Shown here in pieces: positions 32,914 through 39,968 of a DNA stretch of 40,219 nt. Positions within the stretch are counted from its first letter, which is position 1. Every line of letters begins with the position of its first letter. The stretch covers positions 1 to 40,219 of the forward strand of contig CAISEZ010000100.1 of NCBI GenBank assembly GCA_903884535.1, given 5' to 3'. The notes beneath the pieces were generated by a model. The model saw only the letters and a program-made list of their open reading frames with translations, had not been told where the DNA came from and did not search any database. The DNA comes from an uncultured Verrucomicrobia subdivision 3 bacterium (GTDB lineage Bacteria > Verrucomicrobiota > Verrucomicrobiia > Limisphaerales > UBA11358). The position numbers and the translations under genes are program-made.

Positions 32914-34242
32914 AACTTTTTGTCTTTAATCGAATCCAAGCGCGAAGGCAAAATTCTCGCGCCAGCGCAGATTCAAGAATTCATCCGCGATTTCACCGCC
33001 GGGGAAATTCCCGATTACCAGATGTCGGCCATGCTTATGGCCATTTATTTTCGCGGCCTCGACACGGCCGAAACCACCGCGCTCACGCTCGCCATGCGCA
33101 ATTCCGGCGACGTGCTGAAATTTCCAAAAGATTCCCGGCCGCTGGTGGACAAGCATTCCACCGGCGGCATCGGTGACAAGGTTTCACTGCCGCTCGCGCC
33201 ACTGCTCGCCTGCCTTGGCTTCCGCGTGCCGATGATTTCCGGTCGCGGCCTCGGCATCACCGGCGGCACGCTCGACAAGCTGGATTCCATTCCGGGTTTC
33301 CAAACGCTGTTGCCCGCCGAAAAAATCATCGCGCAAGTCCAGCAAGTCGGCTGCGTCATCTGCGGTCAGACGGACACCATGGTTCCCGCCGACAAAAAAA
33401 TTTACGCCCTCCGCGATGCCAGCGGCACCGTGCCGAGCATACCGCTCATCACCGCGTCAATTCTTTCCAAGAAGCTTGCCGAAAGTTTGGACGCGCTCAT
33501 TCTCGACGTGAAATTCGGCTGCGCCGCGTTTATGCAAACGAAAGCCGACGCGCGCAAACTCGCGAAAGCGATGGTCGCGCTCGGCAATCAATGCGGCACC
33601 AACACGCGCGCGATTTTGACGGACATGAACACGCCGCTCGGCCGCGCCGCCGGCAACTGGCTGGAAGTGAAGGAGAGCGTGGCGTGTTTGGAAAAAGCGG
33701 AAAGCGGAAAGCGGAAAGCGGAAACATCCGACTTGCGTGAACTTGTCCTCGATTGCGCCGCGCATTTGCTGGTGCAAACTAAAAAATCCAAATCCCTCGC
33801 CGCCGCGCGCACGCTGGCGGAAGATTGTTTGAACTCCGGCGCGCCCCGCGCGAAGTGGGACGAGATGCTCGCCGCCCAAGGCGCGGACTTGAAAGCTTTC
33901 AGCCAAAAGCTCGCGCTGAATTCCACCGCAAAGGTTGTCGCCGAAGTGACGGCGGACAAAGCGGGCTTTGTTTCCAAGTGCGATGCGCGCATCATCGGCG
34001 AAGTCATCCGCGATCTCGGCGGCGGCCGGCTCACCAAGGAAGCCGCCATCAATTTTGACGTCGGCGTGGACCGCATCGCCAAACCTGGCGAACGCGTGGA
34101 AAAAGCCGTCGTGCTGTGCCGCGTTCACGCGGCGGATTCAATGCAGGCAAAGTCGGCGGCGGCGCGACTGAAAACCGCTTTCGAGATTTCCGCGCAACGA
34201 CCGGCTAAAAATCCGCTCGTCGTCGAAATCATTTCGGGCTAG
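32911..34242 (+). CDS. deoA: Thymidine/pyrimidine-nucleoside phosphorylase
   Basis: A 443-residue enzyme that cleaves pyrimidine deoxynucleosides with phosphate to base and deoxyribose 1-phosphate. The phosphate and substrate motifs KHSTGGIGDKVSLPLAP (near residues 84-100) and SGRGLGITGGTLDKLDS are clear, and the family domain order (helical N-terminus, alpha/beta, C-terminal domain with GGGRLTKE) is intact. The start is GTG at 32911, inside a repeat unit. A short in-frame heptad array (33696-33723) adds about nine residues, KAESGKRKAET, after GNWLEVKE. The stop overlaps the convergent ABM gene. Confidence 0.92.
   Translation: MNFLSLIESKREGKILAPAQIQEFIRDFTAGEIPDYQMSAMLMAIYFRGLDTAETTALTLAMRNSGDVLKFPKDSRPLVDKHSTGGIGDKVSLPLAPLLACLGFRVPMISGRGLGITGGTLDKLDSIPGFQTLLPAEKIIAQVQQVGCVICGQTDTMVPADKKIYALRDASGTVPSIPLITASILSKKLAESLDALILDVKFGCAAFMQTKADARKLAKAMVALGNQCGTNTRAILTDMNTPLGRAAGNWLEVKESVACLEKAESGKRKAETSDLRELVLDCAAHLLVQTKKSKSLAAARTLAEDCLNSGAPRAKWDEMLAAQGADLKAFSQKLALNSTAKVVAEVTADKAGFVSKCDARIIGEVIRDLGGGRLTKEAAINFDVGVDRIAKPGERVEKAVVLCRVHAADSMQAKSAAARLKTAFEISAQRPAKNPLVVEIISG
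33696..33723. repeat. Heptanucleotide array inside deoA
   Basis: Four perfect tandem copies of AGCGGAA in the coding sequence, without an inverted partner arm nearby. Twenty-eight bases is not a multiple of three, but the gene stays in frame. It encodes about residues 262-271 of the phosphorylase, a surface-like variable position in the family. Confidence 0.88.
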
Positions 34243-34538
34243 GCGATCTTCTCCCAGATGGTGATCTCCGGCATCGCGACGGCCAGTTCATCCACGCGCG
34301 GCAGCAGGGCCTTGATGTGCGCCGACTCCAGATGCGCCTCAAGGTGCGCCTTGCTCGTCCAGTTTTCGTGGAAGAGAAATTTCGCCGGGTCTTCGGGCAG
34401 CGCGTGCAAATCGTAGTTGAGACAGCCGGCTTCCTGGCGCGTCGGCGCGACGAGGCCGATCAAGGCTTTTTTCAATTCCGCTTCCTGCCCGGGCCGGGCT
34501 TGAAAAGTGGCGACGACGGTGATGGTTTTTGCGCTCAT
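34239..34538 (-). CDS. Antibiotic biosynthesis monooxygenase (ABM) domain protein
   Basis: A 99-residue ferredoxin-like fold protein. ITVVATFQARPGQEAEL at residues 6-22, CLNYDLH and FLFHENWTSKAHLEAHLES (near 52-70) match the ABM family, which includes YgiN-type quinol monooxygenases and many proteins of unknown role. Histidines and the aromatic core are present. Start at 34538 fits the family; longer upstream starts are in the TPR gene region. Its stop codon overlaps the deoA stop (34239-34242). A degenerate repeat arm lies just upstream. Confidence 0.87.
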   Translation of the reverse strand: MSAKTITVVATFQARPGQEAELKKALIGLVAPTRQEAGCLNYDLHALPEDPAKFLFHENWTSKAHLEAHLESAHIKALLPRVDELAVAMPEITIWEKIA

Positions 34539-34544
34539 AATTTC

Positions 34545-34580
34545 AATCTGTGTTTCATCGGTGAAAATCTGTGGCTGAAA
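34545..34580. repeat. Degenerate 10-bp-type arm between ABM and TPR genes
   Basis: Units with the ATCTGTG core, spaced by 10 to 12 bp, run from 34545 to 34575 and end in GTGGCTGAAAA. It resembles the right arm at 3601-3630 with several substitutions. No inverted partner is seen. Confidence 0.5.
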
Positions 34581-34585
34581 ATGGA

Positions 34586-35137
34586 TCAGCGCATTCGGCG
34601 GAACTGCTCCGGCGGCAGTTGGGCCAGCGCCTCGCTGGCGGCCTTGACGAGTTCCGTCTGGCCCAGCATTTGCGCGGCGCGGGCGCGGTGCAGATGAGCC
34701 TCCACCATTTGCGGATCCAAGTCCAGCGCGCGTTCGGCGCACACCCGCGCCTGCACATGCCGGCCGAGCTGGCCGTTCATGCTCGCCAGATTGGCCCAGC
34801 CGAGCGGATTGGCGGGATGCAGGCGCAACGCCTCGTCCAGGCACTTGACGGCTTCGCCGGGCCGGTTCAGCGCGTCGAAGAGGAGCGCCGCAAGATTGTT
34901 CCACGCCTTGAAATCCGCGGCTTCCCGTTGCAGCGCCTGGCGATAAGACTTTTCGGCCTCGCCGAAGCGGCCCAGCGCCGTCAGTGCGACACCTTGATAA
35001 AACAGCGCCTTCGCGTCGGCCGGATTTTCCGCGTGCCATTTTTCGGCGAACGCCAGCACGTCCGGCCACAATGCCTGCTCGCACAGCCGGCGGGCGTGCG
35101 CGGGCTTGTCGGGTTCGGCGGTGGTCGGACGGTTCAT
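34586..35137 (-). CDS. TPR-repeat protein
   Basis: A 183-residue protein with four or five TPR units. The clearest are AKALFYQGVALTALGRFGEA (near 42-61), then AWNNLAALLFDALNRPGEAV and GWANLASMNGQLGRHVQARV, each with the W/L-G-Y-A-F spacing. There is no signal peptide or membrane helix. The start at 35137 gives the first helix; the frame is open far upstream but that part is antisense to radC. TPR scaffolds bind other proteins. The partner is unknown. Confidence 0.82.
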   Translation of the reverse strand: MNRPTTAEPDKPAHARRLCEQALWPDVLAFAEKWHAENPADAKALFYQGVALTALGRFGEAEKSYRQALQREAADFKAWNNLAALLFDALNRPGEAVKCLDEALRLHPANPLGWANLASMNGQLGRHVQARVCAERALDLDPQMVEAHLHRARAAQMLGQTELVKAASEALAQLPPEQFRRMR

Positions 35138-35251
35138 GGGCGCAGGGATTAAACGAAATTTTCGGCCGAGGGCAATCCTGTTTTCACGGCCGGCCGCCGG
35201 GCGGAATATTTTCCGCGTGTGTTTGTCGACAAGTTGGTTTACAAATTTTTC

Positions 35252-35962
35252 ATGGCAGACGGCTTTCGGCTTAAAGACCAGCCGGTGAGCGAGCGGCCGC
35301 GCGAACGGCTCGTGGCGCGCGGGCCGGATGCGCTGACGCACGCGGAATTGATCGCCATTCTGCTCCGCACCGGTTTGCAGGGCGCCAATGTGGTGCAGGT
35401 CGCGCAAACCATTTTGCAGAAATTCGGTTCGTTGAACGCGCTGGCCTTGGCCCGGGTGGATGAGTTGAAACAGATTTCCGGCGTCGGCCCGGACAAGGCG
35501 GCGACGCTGGTGGCGGCGTTCGCGCTGGCGCGGCGCATGGAACAGGAGCGCCGCGAGGAATCGCCGGTGCTGGACAATCCGGCGACGGTCGTCAACTTCA
35601 TGCGCGAGACGAATCGGCTGAAAAATGTCGAATCGTTTCAGGTGCTGCTGCTCAATGTGCGGAAAAAATTGATTCGCGCAGAGGAGATTTCCCACGGTTT
35701 GCTCGACACGATTCTGGTGCATCCCCGCGAGGTTTTCCGCGCGGCGATTGCGGCGAACGCGGCGGGAATTGTGCTGGTTCACAATCATCCGAGCGGCGAT
35801 CCGACGCCGAGCGAGGCGGACATCAAGGTGACGCGGGATTTGATCCGCGCCGGGCAACTTTTGAAAATCGAGGTGGTAGATCACGTCGTCATCGGCCGCG
35901 CGACGGCGGAGCGGACGAAGGATTATTCGTCCCTGCGGGAGCTGGGCTATTTTTACGCGTAA
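35252..35962 (+). CDS. radC: RadC/JAB-domain family protein
   Basis: A 236-residue member of the RadC family. The N-terminus SERPRERLVARGPDALTHAEL (near 12-32) and a helix-hairpin-helix GVGPDKAATLVAAF lead into the JAMM metalloprotease-like domain, whose zinc motif HNHPSGDPTPSEAD and upstream catalytic region are intact. Despite the name, no DNA-repair role is established for RadC. The ATG at 35252 gives the family-typical start; a GTG at 35219 would add 11 residues. It is divergent from the TPR gene and is followed by the sigma-factor operon after a 46-bp gap. Confidence 0.9.
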   Translation: MADGFRLKDQPVSERPRERLVARGPDALTHAELIAILLRTGLQGANVVQVAQTILQKFGSLNALALARVDELKQISGVGPDKAATLVAAFALARRMEQERREESPVLDNPATVVNFMRETNRLKNVESFQVLLLNVRKKLIRAEEISHGLLDTILVHPREVFRAAIAANAAGIVLVHNHPSGDPTPSEADIKVTRDLIRAGQLLKIEVVDHVVIGRATAERTKDYSSLRELGYFYA

Positions 35963-36008
35963 GACGAAAGCCGCTTGCTTTCGCGCCATATTCCGCAATG
36001 ATTTGCTT

Positions 36009-36275
36009 ATGTTCTCCAGCAGTTACATACCCAAAGGCCCGGTGACCCTCACCGAGGCACAAATTCTGGCGTTGCACGCCGATCTGCGCAAAATGCGCCA
36101 CGACGTGAATGGCCGGCTGGCAAACATCATCGCGGCGGCGGAACTGATGCGCCTGCGGCCGGACACGGCGGCGGAACGCCTCAAGCTGCTGCTGGAACAG
36201 CCGATGAAAGCGTCGGAGAGCATCACGGAATTTTCGCAGCAGTTTGAGACGCAGCTGGGGTTGCTCAAGGCGTGA
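36009..36275 (+). CDS. Small helical protein with histidine-kinase DHp-like motif
   Basis: An 88-residue all-helical protein. Residues 22-65 contain LRKMRHDVNGRLANIIAAAEL, in which a RHDVNGRL core (His31) resembles the phosphorylatable H-box of histidine-kinase DHp domains. There is no ATPase domain, receiver domain or membrane helix. A second helix ends in a polar tail. It starts 46 bp after radC and 21 bp before the ECF sigma gene, so it is probably part of that operon. It could be a phosphotransfer remnant, a sigma-binding regulator or a coincidental helix pair. I know no family name. Confidence 0.55.
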   Translation: MFSSSYIPKGPVTLTEAQILALHADLRKMRHDVNGRLANIIAAAELMRLRPDTAAERLKLLLEQPMKASESITEFSQQFETQLGLLKA

Positions 36276-36296
36276 ACCGCCGGGGAGGCTGACGCC

Positions 36297-36872
36297 ATGG
36301 AACGGACTGAAGCGGACCTCATCGCGGCGGTGCTGGCGGGGGACAGCGCAAGCTTCGAGCCGCTGGTGGTGAAGTATTCGCCGCGCGTGTTTGCGACGGC
36401 GCGGCGGTATGCGCGCCGCGAAAGCGAGATCGAGGACATCGTCCAGGAGGTCTGGCTCAAGGCATTCCATAAGTTGAAAAGTTTTCGCGGCGAGGCGCCG
36501 TTTGAACACTGGCTCATGCGCATGGCGGTGCGGACGTGCTACGATTTTTTGCGCGGTCACCAGCGGAACCGCGAGTCGTCGTTCAGCGAAATTTCCGAGC
36601 CGGAGGAAGACTGGCTCGACCGGTTCGTGGCCGATCCGGGCAGCGCGCCGGAAAATGCCGACGCCGCCAAGCTGCTGATTGACCGCGTGCTGGAAAAACT
36701 GTCGCCGGACGCGCGGCTGGTCATCACCTTGCTGGAAATCGAGGATCGGTCCGTGAAAGAAATTGCGGCTCTCACCGGCTGGTCGGTGCCGCTCGTGAAA
36801 GTGCGGGCGTTCCGGGCGCGCGGTGAGATGCGGAAAATTCTTTCGCGCATGACCTCGGAGAAGTATTTGTAA
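36297..36872 (+). CDS. ECF-type RNA polymerase sigma factor
   Basis: A 191-residue sigma-70 family protein. Region 2 is clear (LVVKYSPRVFATARRY and the IEDIVQEVWLKAFHKLKSFRG segment, residues 20-62), followed by the FEHWLMRMAVRTCYDFLR helix, a linker and region 4 with SVKEIAALTGWSVPLVKVRAF helix-turn-helix (near 160-180). The two-domain build without regions 1 or 3 is that of ECF sigmas, which redirect RNA polymerase to stress or envelope regulons. Three genes around it look like its module: a DHp-like small protein, an anti-sigma-like membrane protein and a CpxP/Spy-like protein. Confidence 0.93.
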   Translation: MERTEADLIAAVLAGDSASFEPLVVKYSPRVFATARRYARRESEIEDIVQEVWLKAFHKLKSFRGEAPFEHWLMRMAVRTCYDFLRGHQRNRESSFSEISEPEEDWLDRFVADPGSAPENADAAKLLIDRVLEKLSPDARLVITLLEIEDRSVKEIAALTGWSVPLVKVRAFRARGEMRKILSRMTSEKYL

Positions 36873-36911
36873 CCCCCAAAACCTGACAGCGTCCAATGAA
36901 ATGCAGTGTTT

Positions 36912-37220
36912 ATGAATCTTGATGCCTTGCAGAAAAAACTGATCGCCGCCGCCCGCGCGCAAGCGCTGGACGACCGCGTCCCTTACGCGTTTGAAAAGCG
37001 CATCATGGCGCACCTCGCGGCCAGTCCCGTCGTGGACCAATGGCTGGCATGGACGCGCGGACTCTGGCGGGCGGCCGGTGCCTGCGTGGCCGTGGCCGTG
37101 GTGTTGGGCGCGGTGTCGCTGTTCGCGCCGGCCGCTGCGGACAATGGCAATGACCTGTCGCAGGATTTTGAAAACACGCTCCTCGCCTCGGTGGACCCCG
37201 GCGACGCCACGACGCCGTGA
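36912..37220 (+). CDS. Putative anti-sigma factor, single-pass membrane protein
   Basis: A 102-residue protein with about 50 cytoplasmic residues at the N-terminus (helical, with FEKRIMAHLAASPVVDQW), one membrane helix near residues 52-74 starting at AAGACVAVAVVLG, and a short acidic tail outside. The size and topology fit a minimal membrane anti-sigma factor, although no zinc-binding HxxxCxxC anti-sigma motif is present. It lies 39 bp after the sigma gene. Its stop overlaps the start of the next gene by 4 bp. I choose the ATG at 36912 over GTG at 36906. Confidence 0.55.
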   Translation: MNLDALQKKLIAAARAQALDDRVPYAFEKRIMAHLAASPVVDQWLAWTRGLWRAAGACVAVAVVLGAVSLFAPAAADNGNDLSQDFENTLLASVDPGDATTP

Positions 37221-37858
37221 ACAACTGGAAAGTCATTTTTGCCACCGTCGTCATTTTCGGCGCGGGCGTCATCACGGGCGGGCTGCTGGTAAACTATGTG
37301 GATCATTCCCACTCCCGGCAGATGCGTCACGCGGTGGTTGTCCCCCCGCTCACCAGCCCAGTGACCAACGCCTTGCCGCGCCTGGCGGAGTTGCCCAAGC
37401 CGAGCAAGCAGGATATTTTGAGCAAGCAGTTCACTGCGCAGTTAGACGATTATTTACGGCTCTCGCCCGCGCAACATGCGGCCATCGCCAAAATCGTGGC
37501 GGAAGGCCAGGAGCAGAACCGGACCATCTCCACCAATGCCGCCGCGCAAATTCGCATAGTCATGCAGGAAGTGCGGCAATCCATCCGCGCACAACTCACG
37601 CCAGAACAGCGCAAACCGTTTGAAGATTTGCTGAAACAACACGCACCCAAATCAACATTTGCGGAGCGTTTGGAACAAATCCGGCAGCGGGAGGCGCTGC
37701 GCCTGGGCACCAATGCCCCGCCCGGCAGCGAGGGACTTACGCCCGAGGCTCAATTGCTGTTGCTGGAGTCGAACCGGCTGAACGCGTTGAGTAAGGCCCC
37801 GCCATTTTTGCCGCCACCGCCATTCGTCGCGACTAATCTGCCGGCCACCGGCCCGTGA
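37217..37858 (+). CDS. CpxP/Spy (LTXXQ)-like periplasmic sensor protein
   Basis: A 213-residue protein. An N-terminal hydrophobic segment (residues 7-26) forms a signal anchor. The rest is helical and carries two LTXXQ-like motifs, LSPAQHAAIAKI (near 80) and LTPEQRKPFEDLL (near 130), the signature of the CpxP/Spy/ZraP envelope-stress superfamily. The C-terminus is proline-rich and probably disordered. The start is GTG at 37217, overlapping the anti-sigma stop (ATGA-type overlap), so the two are translationally coupled. In context it could feed periplasmic signals to the sigma/anti-sigma pair. Its stop adjoins the convergent tmk-like gene. Confidence 0.65.
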   Translation: MNNWKVIFATVVIFGAGVITGGLLVNYVDHSHSRQMRHAVVVPPLTSPVTNALPRLAELPKPSKQDILSKQFTAQLDDYLRLSPAQHAAIAKIVAEGQEQNRTISTNAAAQIRIVMQEVRQSIRAQLTPEQRKPFEDLLKQHAPKSTFAERLEQIRQREALRLGTNAPPGSEGLTPEAQLLLLESNRLNALSKAPPFLPPPPFVATNLPATGP

Positions 37859-38560
37859 TTACTCCGCGTCAATCACCGCGCTGATCTTCTTGCGCAATTC
37901 CTTGTTCACGGAATGCACCGAACGGTTCGCATCCACGATGTCGAAGCCGTAGGTTTTTTGCAGCGTCCTGAAGGCGTTTTGCATCGAGGATTGATATTTC
38001 AGGAAGCTGTCAAACACGTCCCGCGACAGGCCCAGATCCATGCCGCTTTCCCAATAATCGAGCGTCGCATTTTTCGAGAGGTTGCGTTGAACAAGTTCTT
38101 CCGGTTCCACCGAAAGATAAAACACCGCGTCCGGTTCGAGCGCGATGCCGTAAAGGTTTTTTAACCATTTATCATCCATGCCGCGCACCATGTCGCGCGC
38201 CATCAGCGTGTAAATATAGCGGTCGGCCAGAACGATGAAACCCGCCTTGAGCGCGGGCAGAATAATGTTTTCGAGTTGGTCCGCGAAATCCGTCGAGTAA
38301 AACAGGCTCAGCGTCGTGCGGCTCAGGACGTTTCCTTCCTGCGCTTTTTCCAGCTCGGCGCTGACCAGCGTGGAGCGCTTCAGCCCGACCTGCACGGTCG
38401 GCCGGCCGCTCGTTTCCAGCCAGTTGACCAGCTCGGCAATCTGCGTGGACCGGCCCGAACCGTCCGCGCCTTCGACGACAATCAGTTTGCCGCCGAGTTC
38501 TTCGGGTTTGACGCGCGGAATGCCGTAGCCGTAAAAACGGCGGATTTTTTTGGTGCTCAT
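37859..38560 (-). CDS. Thymidylate kinase-like protein with P-loop Lys to Arg change
   Basis: A 233-residue P-loop kinase of the dTMP kinase family, second gene of a tandem pair. The Walker A segment reads EGADGSGRSTQ (residues 30-40), with Arg37 at the position of the normally invariant Lys. The DRY motif (ADRYIYTLMARDMVRG, near 110) and the C-terminal LID-like stretch remain. The Lys is essential for phosphate binding in most P-loop kinases, so activity is doubtful; the protein may be a regulatory partner. Its start overlaps the upstream paralogue's stop by 4 bp, supporting a heteromeric complex. Confidence 0.82.
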   Translation of the reverse strand: MSTKKIRRFYGYGIPRVKPEELGGKLIVVEGADGSGRSTQIAELVNWLETSGRPTVQVGLKRSTLVSAELEKAQEGNVLSRTTLSLFYSTDFADQLENIILPALKAGFIVLADRYIYTLMARDMVRGMDDKWLKNLYGIALEPDAVFYLSVEPEELVQRNLSKNATLDYWESGMDLGLSRDVFDSFLKYQSSMQNAFRTLQKTYGFDIVDANRSVHSVNKELRKKISAVIDAE

Positions 38561-39306
38561 GCGGCTTTGTCTTCTTCCAATTCGTGATGTTCCCGGTCCC
38601 CGTGCAACGACGGCGGCAACGGCAGCGGGCTGCGCCGCTTGAATTTTTTCAAGTCAATCCGCTCGCTGACCAGCTTGCGGACGATGACCTGCTGCTTTTC
38701 CACGTTGACGTTGGCGTCCATCGTGACGAAATCGAATTCCTTGCTCATGGCCAGGTATTGATCGAGGATGCGGCCCTGAAAAATGCGAAAGCTTTCATAC
38801 GGGTCTTTGGACAAATTCAAGTCCATGCCCGCCTCGAAAAACTTTAATTTCGGCCGCCCTTCCAGAATCCGGTTCAACGACACTTCCAAATCTGCCTTGA
38901 AAAACATCGTCAAATCCGGCCGCGCAGCGAAACTATAATTCCCGCGCACCCAGTCCGGCGGACAGCCGCGCGTCACGTCGCGCGCAAACGCGGTGAACAC
39001 ATACCGGTCGCACAGCACAATGTAACCGGCGCGCAGCAGGGGCACTAAATGCCGTTCGTAGCGGTCGGCGAAATCCGTCGCGTGAATCAGGCTGAACGTG
39101 GTCGGCGTGAGCAGCTCGCGCTTTTTGCCCTTGCTGGTGGCGGATTTGACGATTTCGGACGAGTTCCACTCGCTGAAATAGACTTTGATGCCCTCGGCTT
39201 CGAGCCAGCGTTTGAGCAGATAAATCTGCGTGGACTTGCCCGAGCCATCGAGACCCTCGACGGCGATCAGCCGGCCCGGAAAATTTAATTCGGCAAATGA
39301 TTTCAT
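38557..39306 (-). CDS. tmk: Thymidylate kinase-like protein, canonical P-loop
   Basis: A 249-residue P-loop kinase. Walker A is the canonical EGLDGSGKSTQ (residues 17-27, Lys24), and the DRY segment is CDRYVFTAFARDVTRG (near 97-112). The family normally phosphorylates dTMP, but these paired Tmk-like proteins are more diverged than housekeeping Tmk and carry a distinct C-terminal tail with a charged ending, so another nucleotide or substrate is possible. It is the first gene of the tandem pair and is coupled to the second by a 4-bp overlap. Upstream (39307-39420) is an AT-rich region with an 8-bp inverted repeat. Confidence 0.85.
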   Translation of the reverse strand: MKSFAELNFPGRLIAVEGLDGSGKSTQIYLLKRWLEAEGIKVYFSEWNSSEIVKSATSKGKKRELLTPTTFSLIHATDFADRYERHLVPLLRAGYIVLCDRYVFTAFARDVTRGCPPDWVRGNYSFAARPDLTMFFKADLEVSLNRILEGRPKLKFFEAGMDLNLSKDPYESFRIFQGRILDQYLAMSKEFDFVTMDANVNVEKQQVIVRKLVSERIDLKKFKRRSPLPLPPSLHGDREHHELEEDKAA

Positions 39307-39438
39307 GCGTGGCGCTAGGCGCGTTTAACTAATCTAGCGGATTTTTCTTTTGTCACAAGCCCAAGAAACTACCAGCCCACCCCGCCGGCGTGTGTGACAA
39401 TTCGGTGACTTTTTGCGGCGCGCACGTTGGTTCAACTC

Positions 39439-39471
39439 GCATCGGCGTAGCAGCCGACCTGAGGCGGCTCT
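39439..39471. repeat. REP-like segment at the transposase remnant's left edge
   Basis: A GC-rich segment with GGCGTAGCAGCCGACC and GAGGCGGCTC forms imperfect hairpins through the AGCCG/CGGCT complements. It ends exactly where the transposase reading frame becomes open (stop at 39471-39473). I recall related GTAGCAGCCGA runs in other verrucomicrobial genomes, but this is unverified. Confidence 0.45.
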
Positions 39472-39473
39472 AA

Positions 39474-39950
39474 TCCAATGTCTTTACGCCCGTAACCGTG
39501 CCCGGCATCCAAGTCAGCACGGCACTGGTGCTCTTTACCGGATTGGGACCGGATTTCGTCACGCGTTTTCCCACGGCCAAATGCTTCTCCTCTTGGCTCG
39601 GACTCTGTCCCGACAACCGCATCACCGGCGGCAAGATCATTTCCGTCAAAACCCGCGACGTGAAAAGCCGGGCCGCGATGGCCTTACGCCTCGCCGCCCA
39701 GAGTCTCTGGCACTGCAAGGATTATCTGGGCGATTGTTTCCGCCGCTGGAAAGCTCGCCTGGGAACCCCCAAAGCCATCACCGCCATGGCCCATAAGCTG
39801 GCCAGAGTCATCTGGCATCTCATTAAATATCGCCGCCCTTACGATCCCTCGGTTTGGCAGCAAGCCGAAGCCAAACTCAAACAGAAAAAAATCAAACGTC
39901 TGCAACAAAATGCCGCGGCCCTCGGCTTCCAACTTCTCTGCGCCTCATAA
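39474..39950 (+). pseudogene. Truncated IS110/IS1111-family transposase (C-terminal part)
   Basis: The open frame encodes only the C-terminal transposase_20-type domain, about 150 residues. It starts near VPGIQVSTALVLF (39498) with the helix-hairpin-helix-like GIQVSTA turn and continues through RFPTAKCFSSWLGLCPDN, where the serine-containing site of the family lies, to a basic end. The N-terminal DEDD (RuvC-like) domain, about 200 residues, is absent, and the frame closes upstream at 39471. It is therefore a remnant. A 9-bp inverted pair, AAGAAACTA at 39363 and TAGTTTCTT at 39962, brackets it and may mark element ends. Confidence 0.85.
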
Positions 39951-39968
39951 ACTTATACGCCTAGTTTC

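Noticed and set aside
34586-35998. Long N-terminal extension of the TPR gene to 35998
   Set aside because: The extension is antisense to radC and lacks TPR character; ATG at 35137 is the better start.
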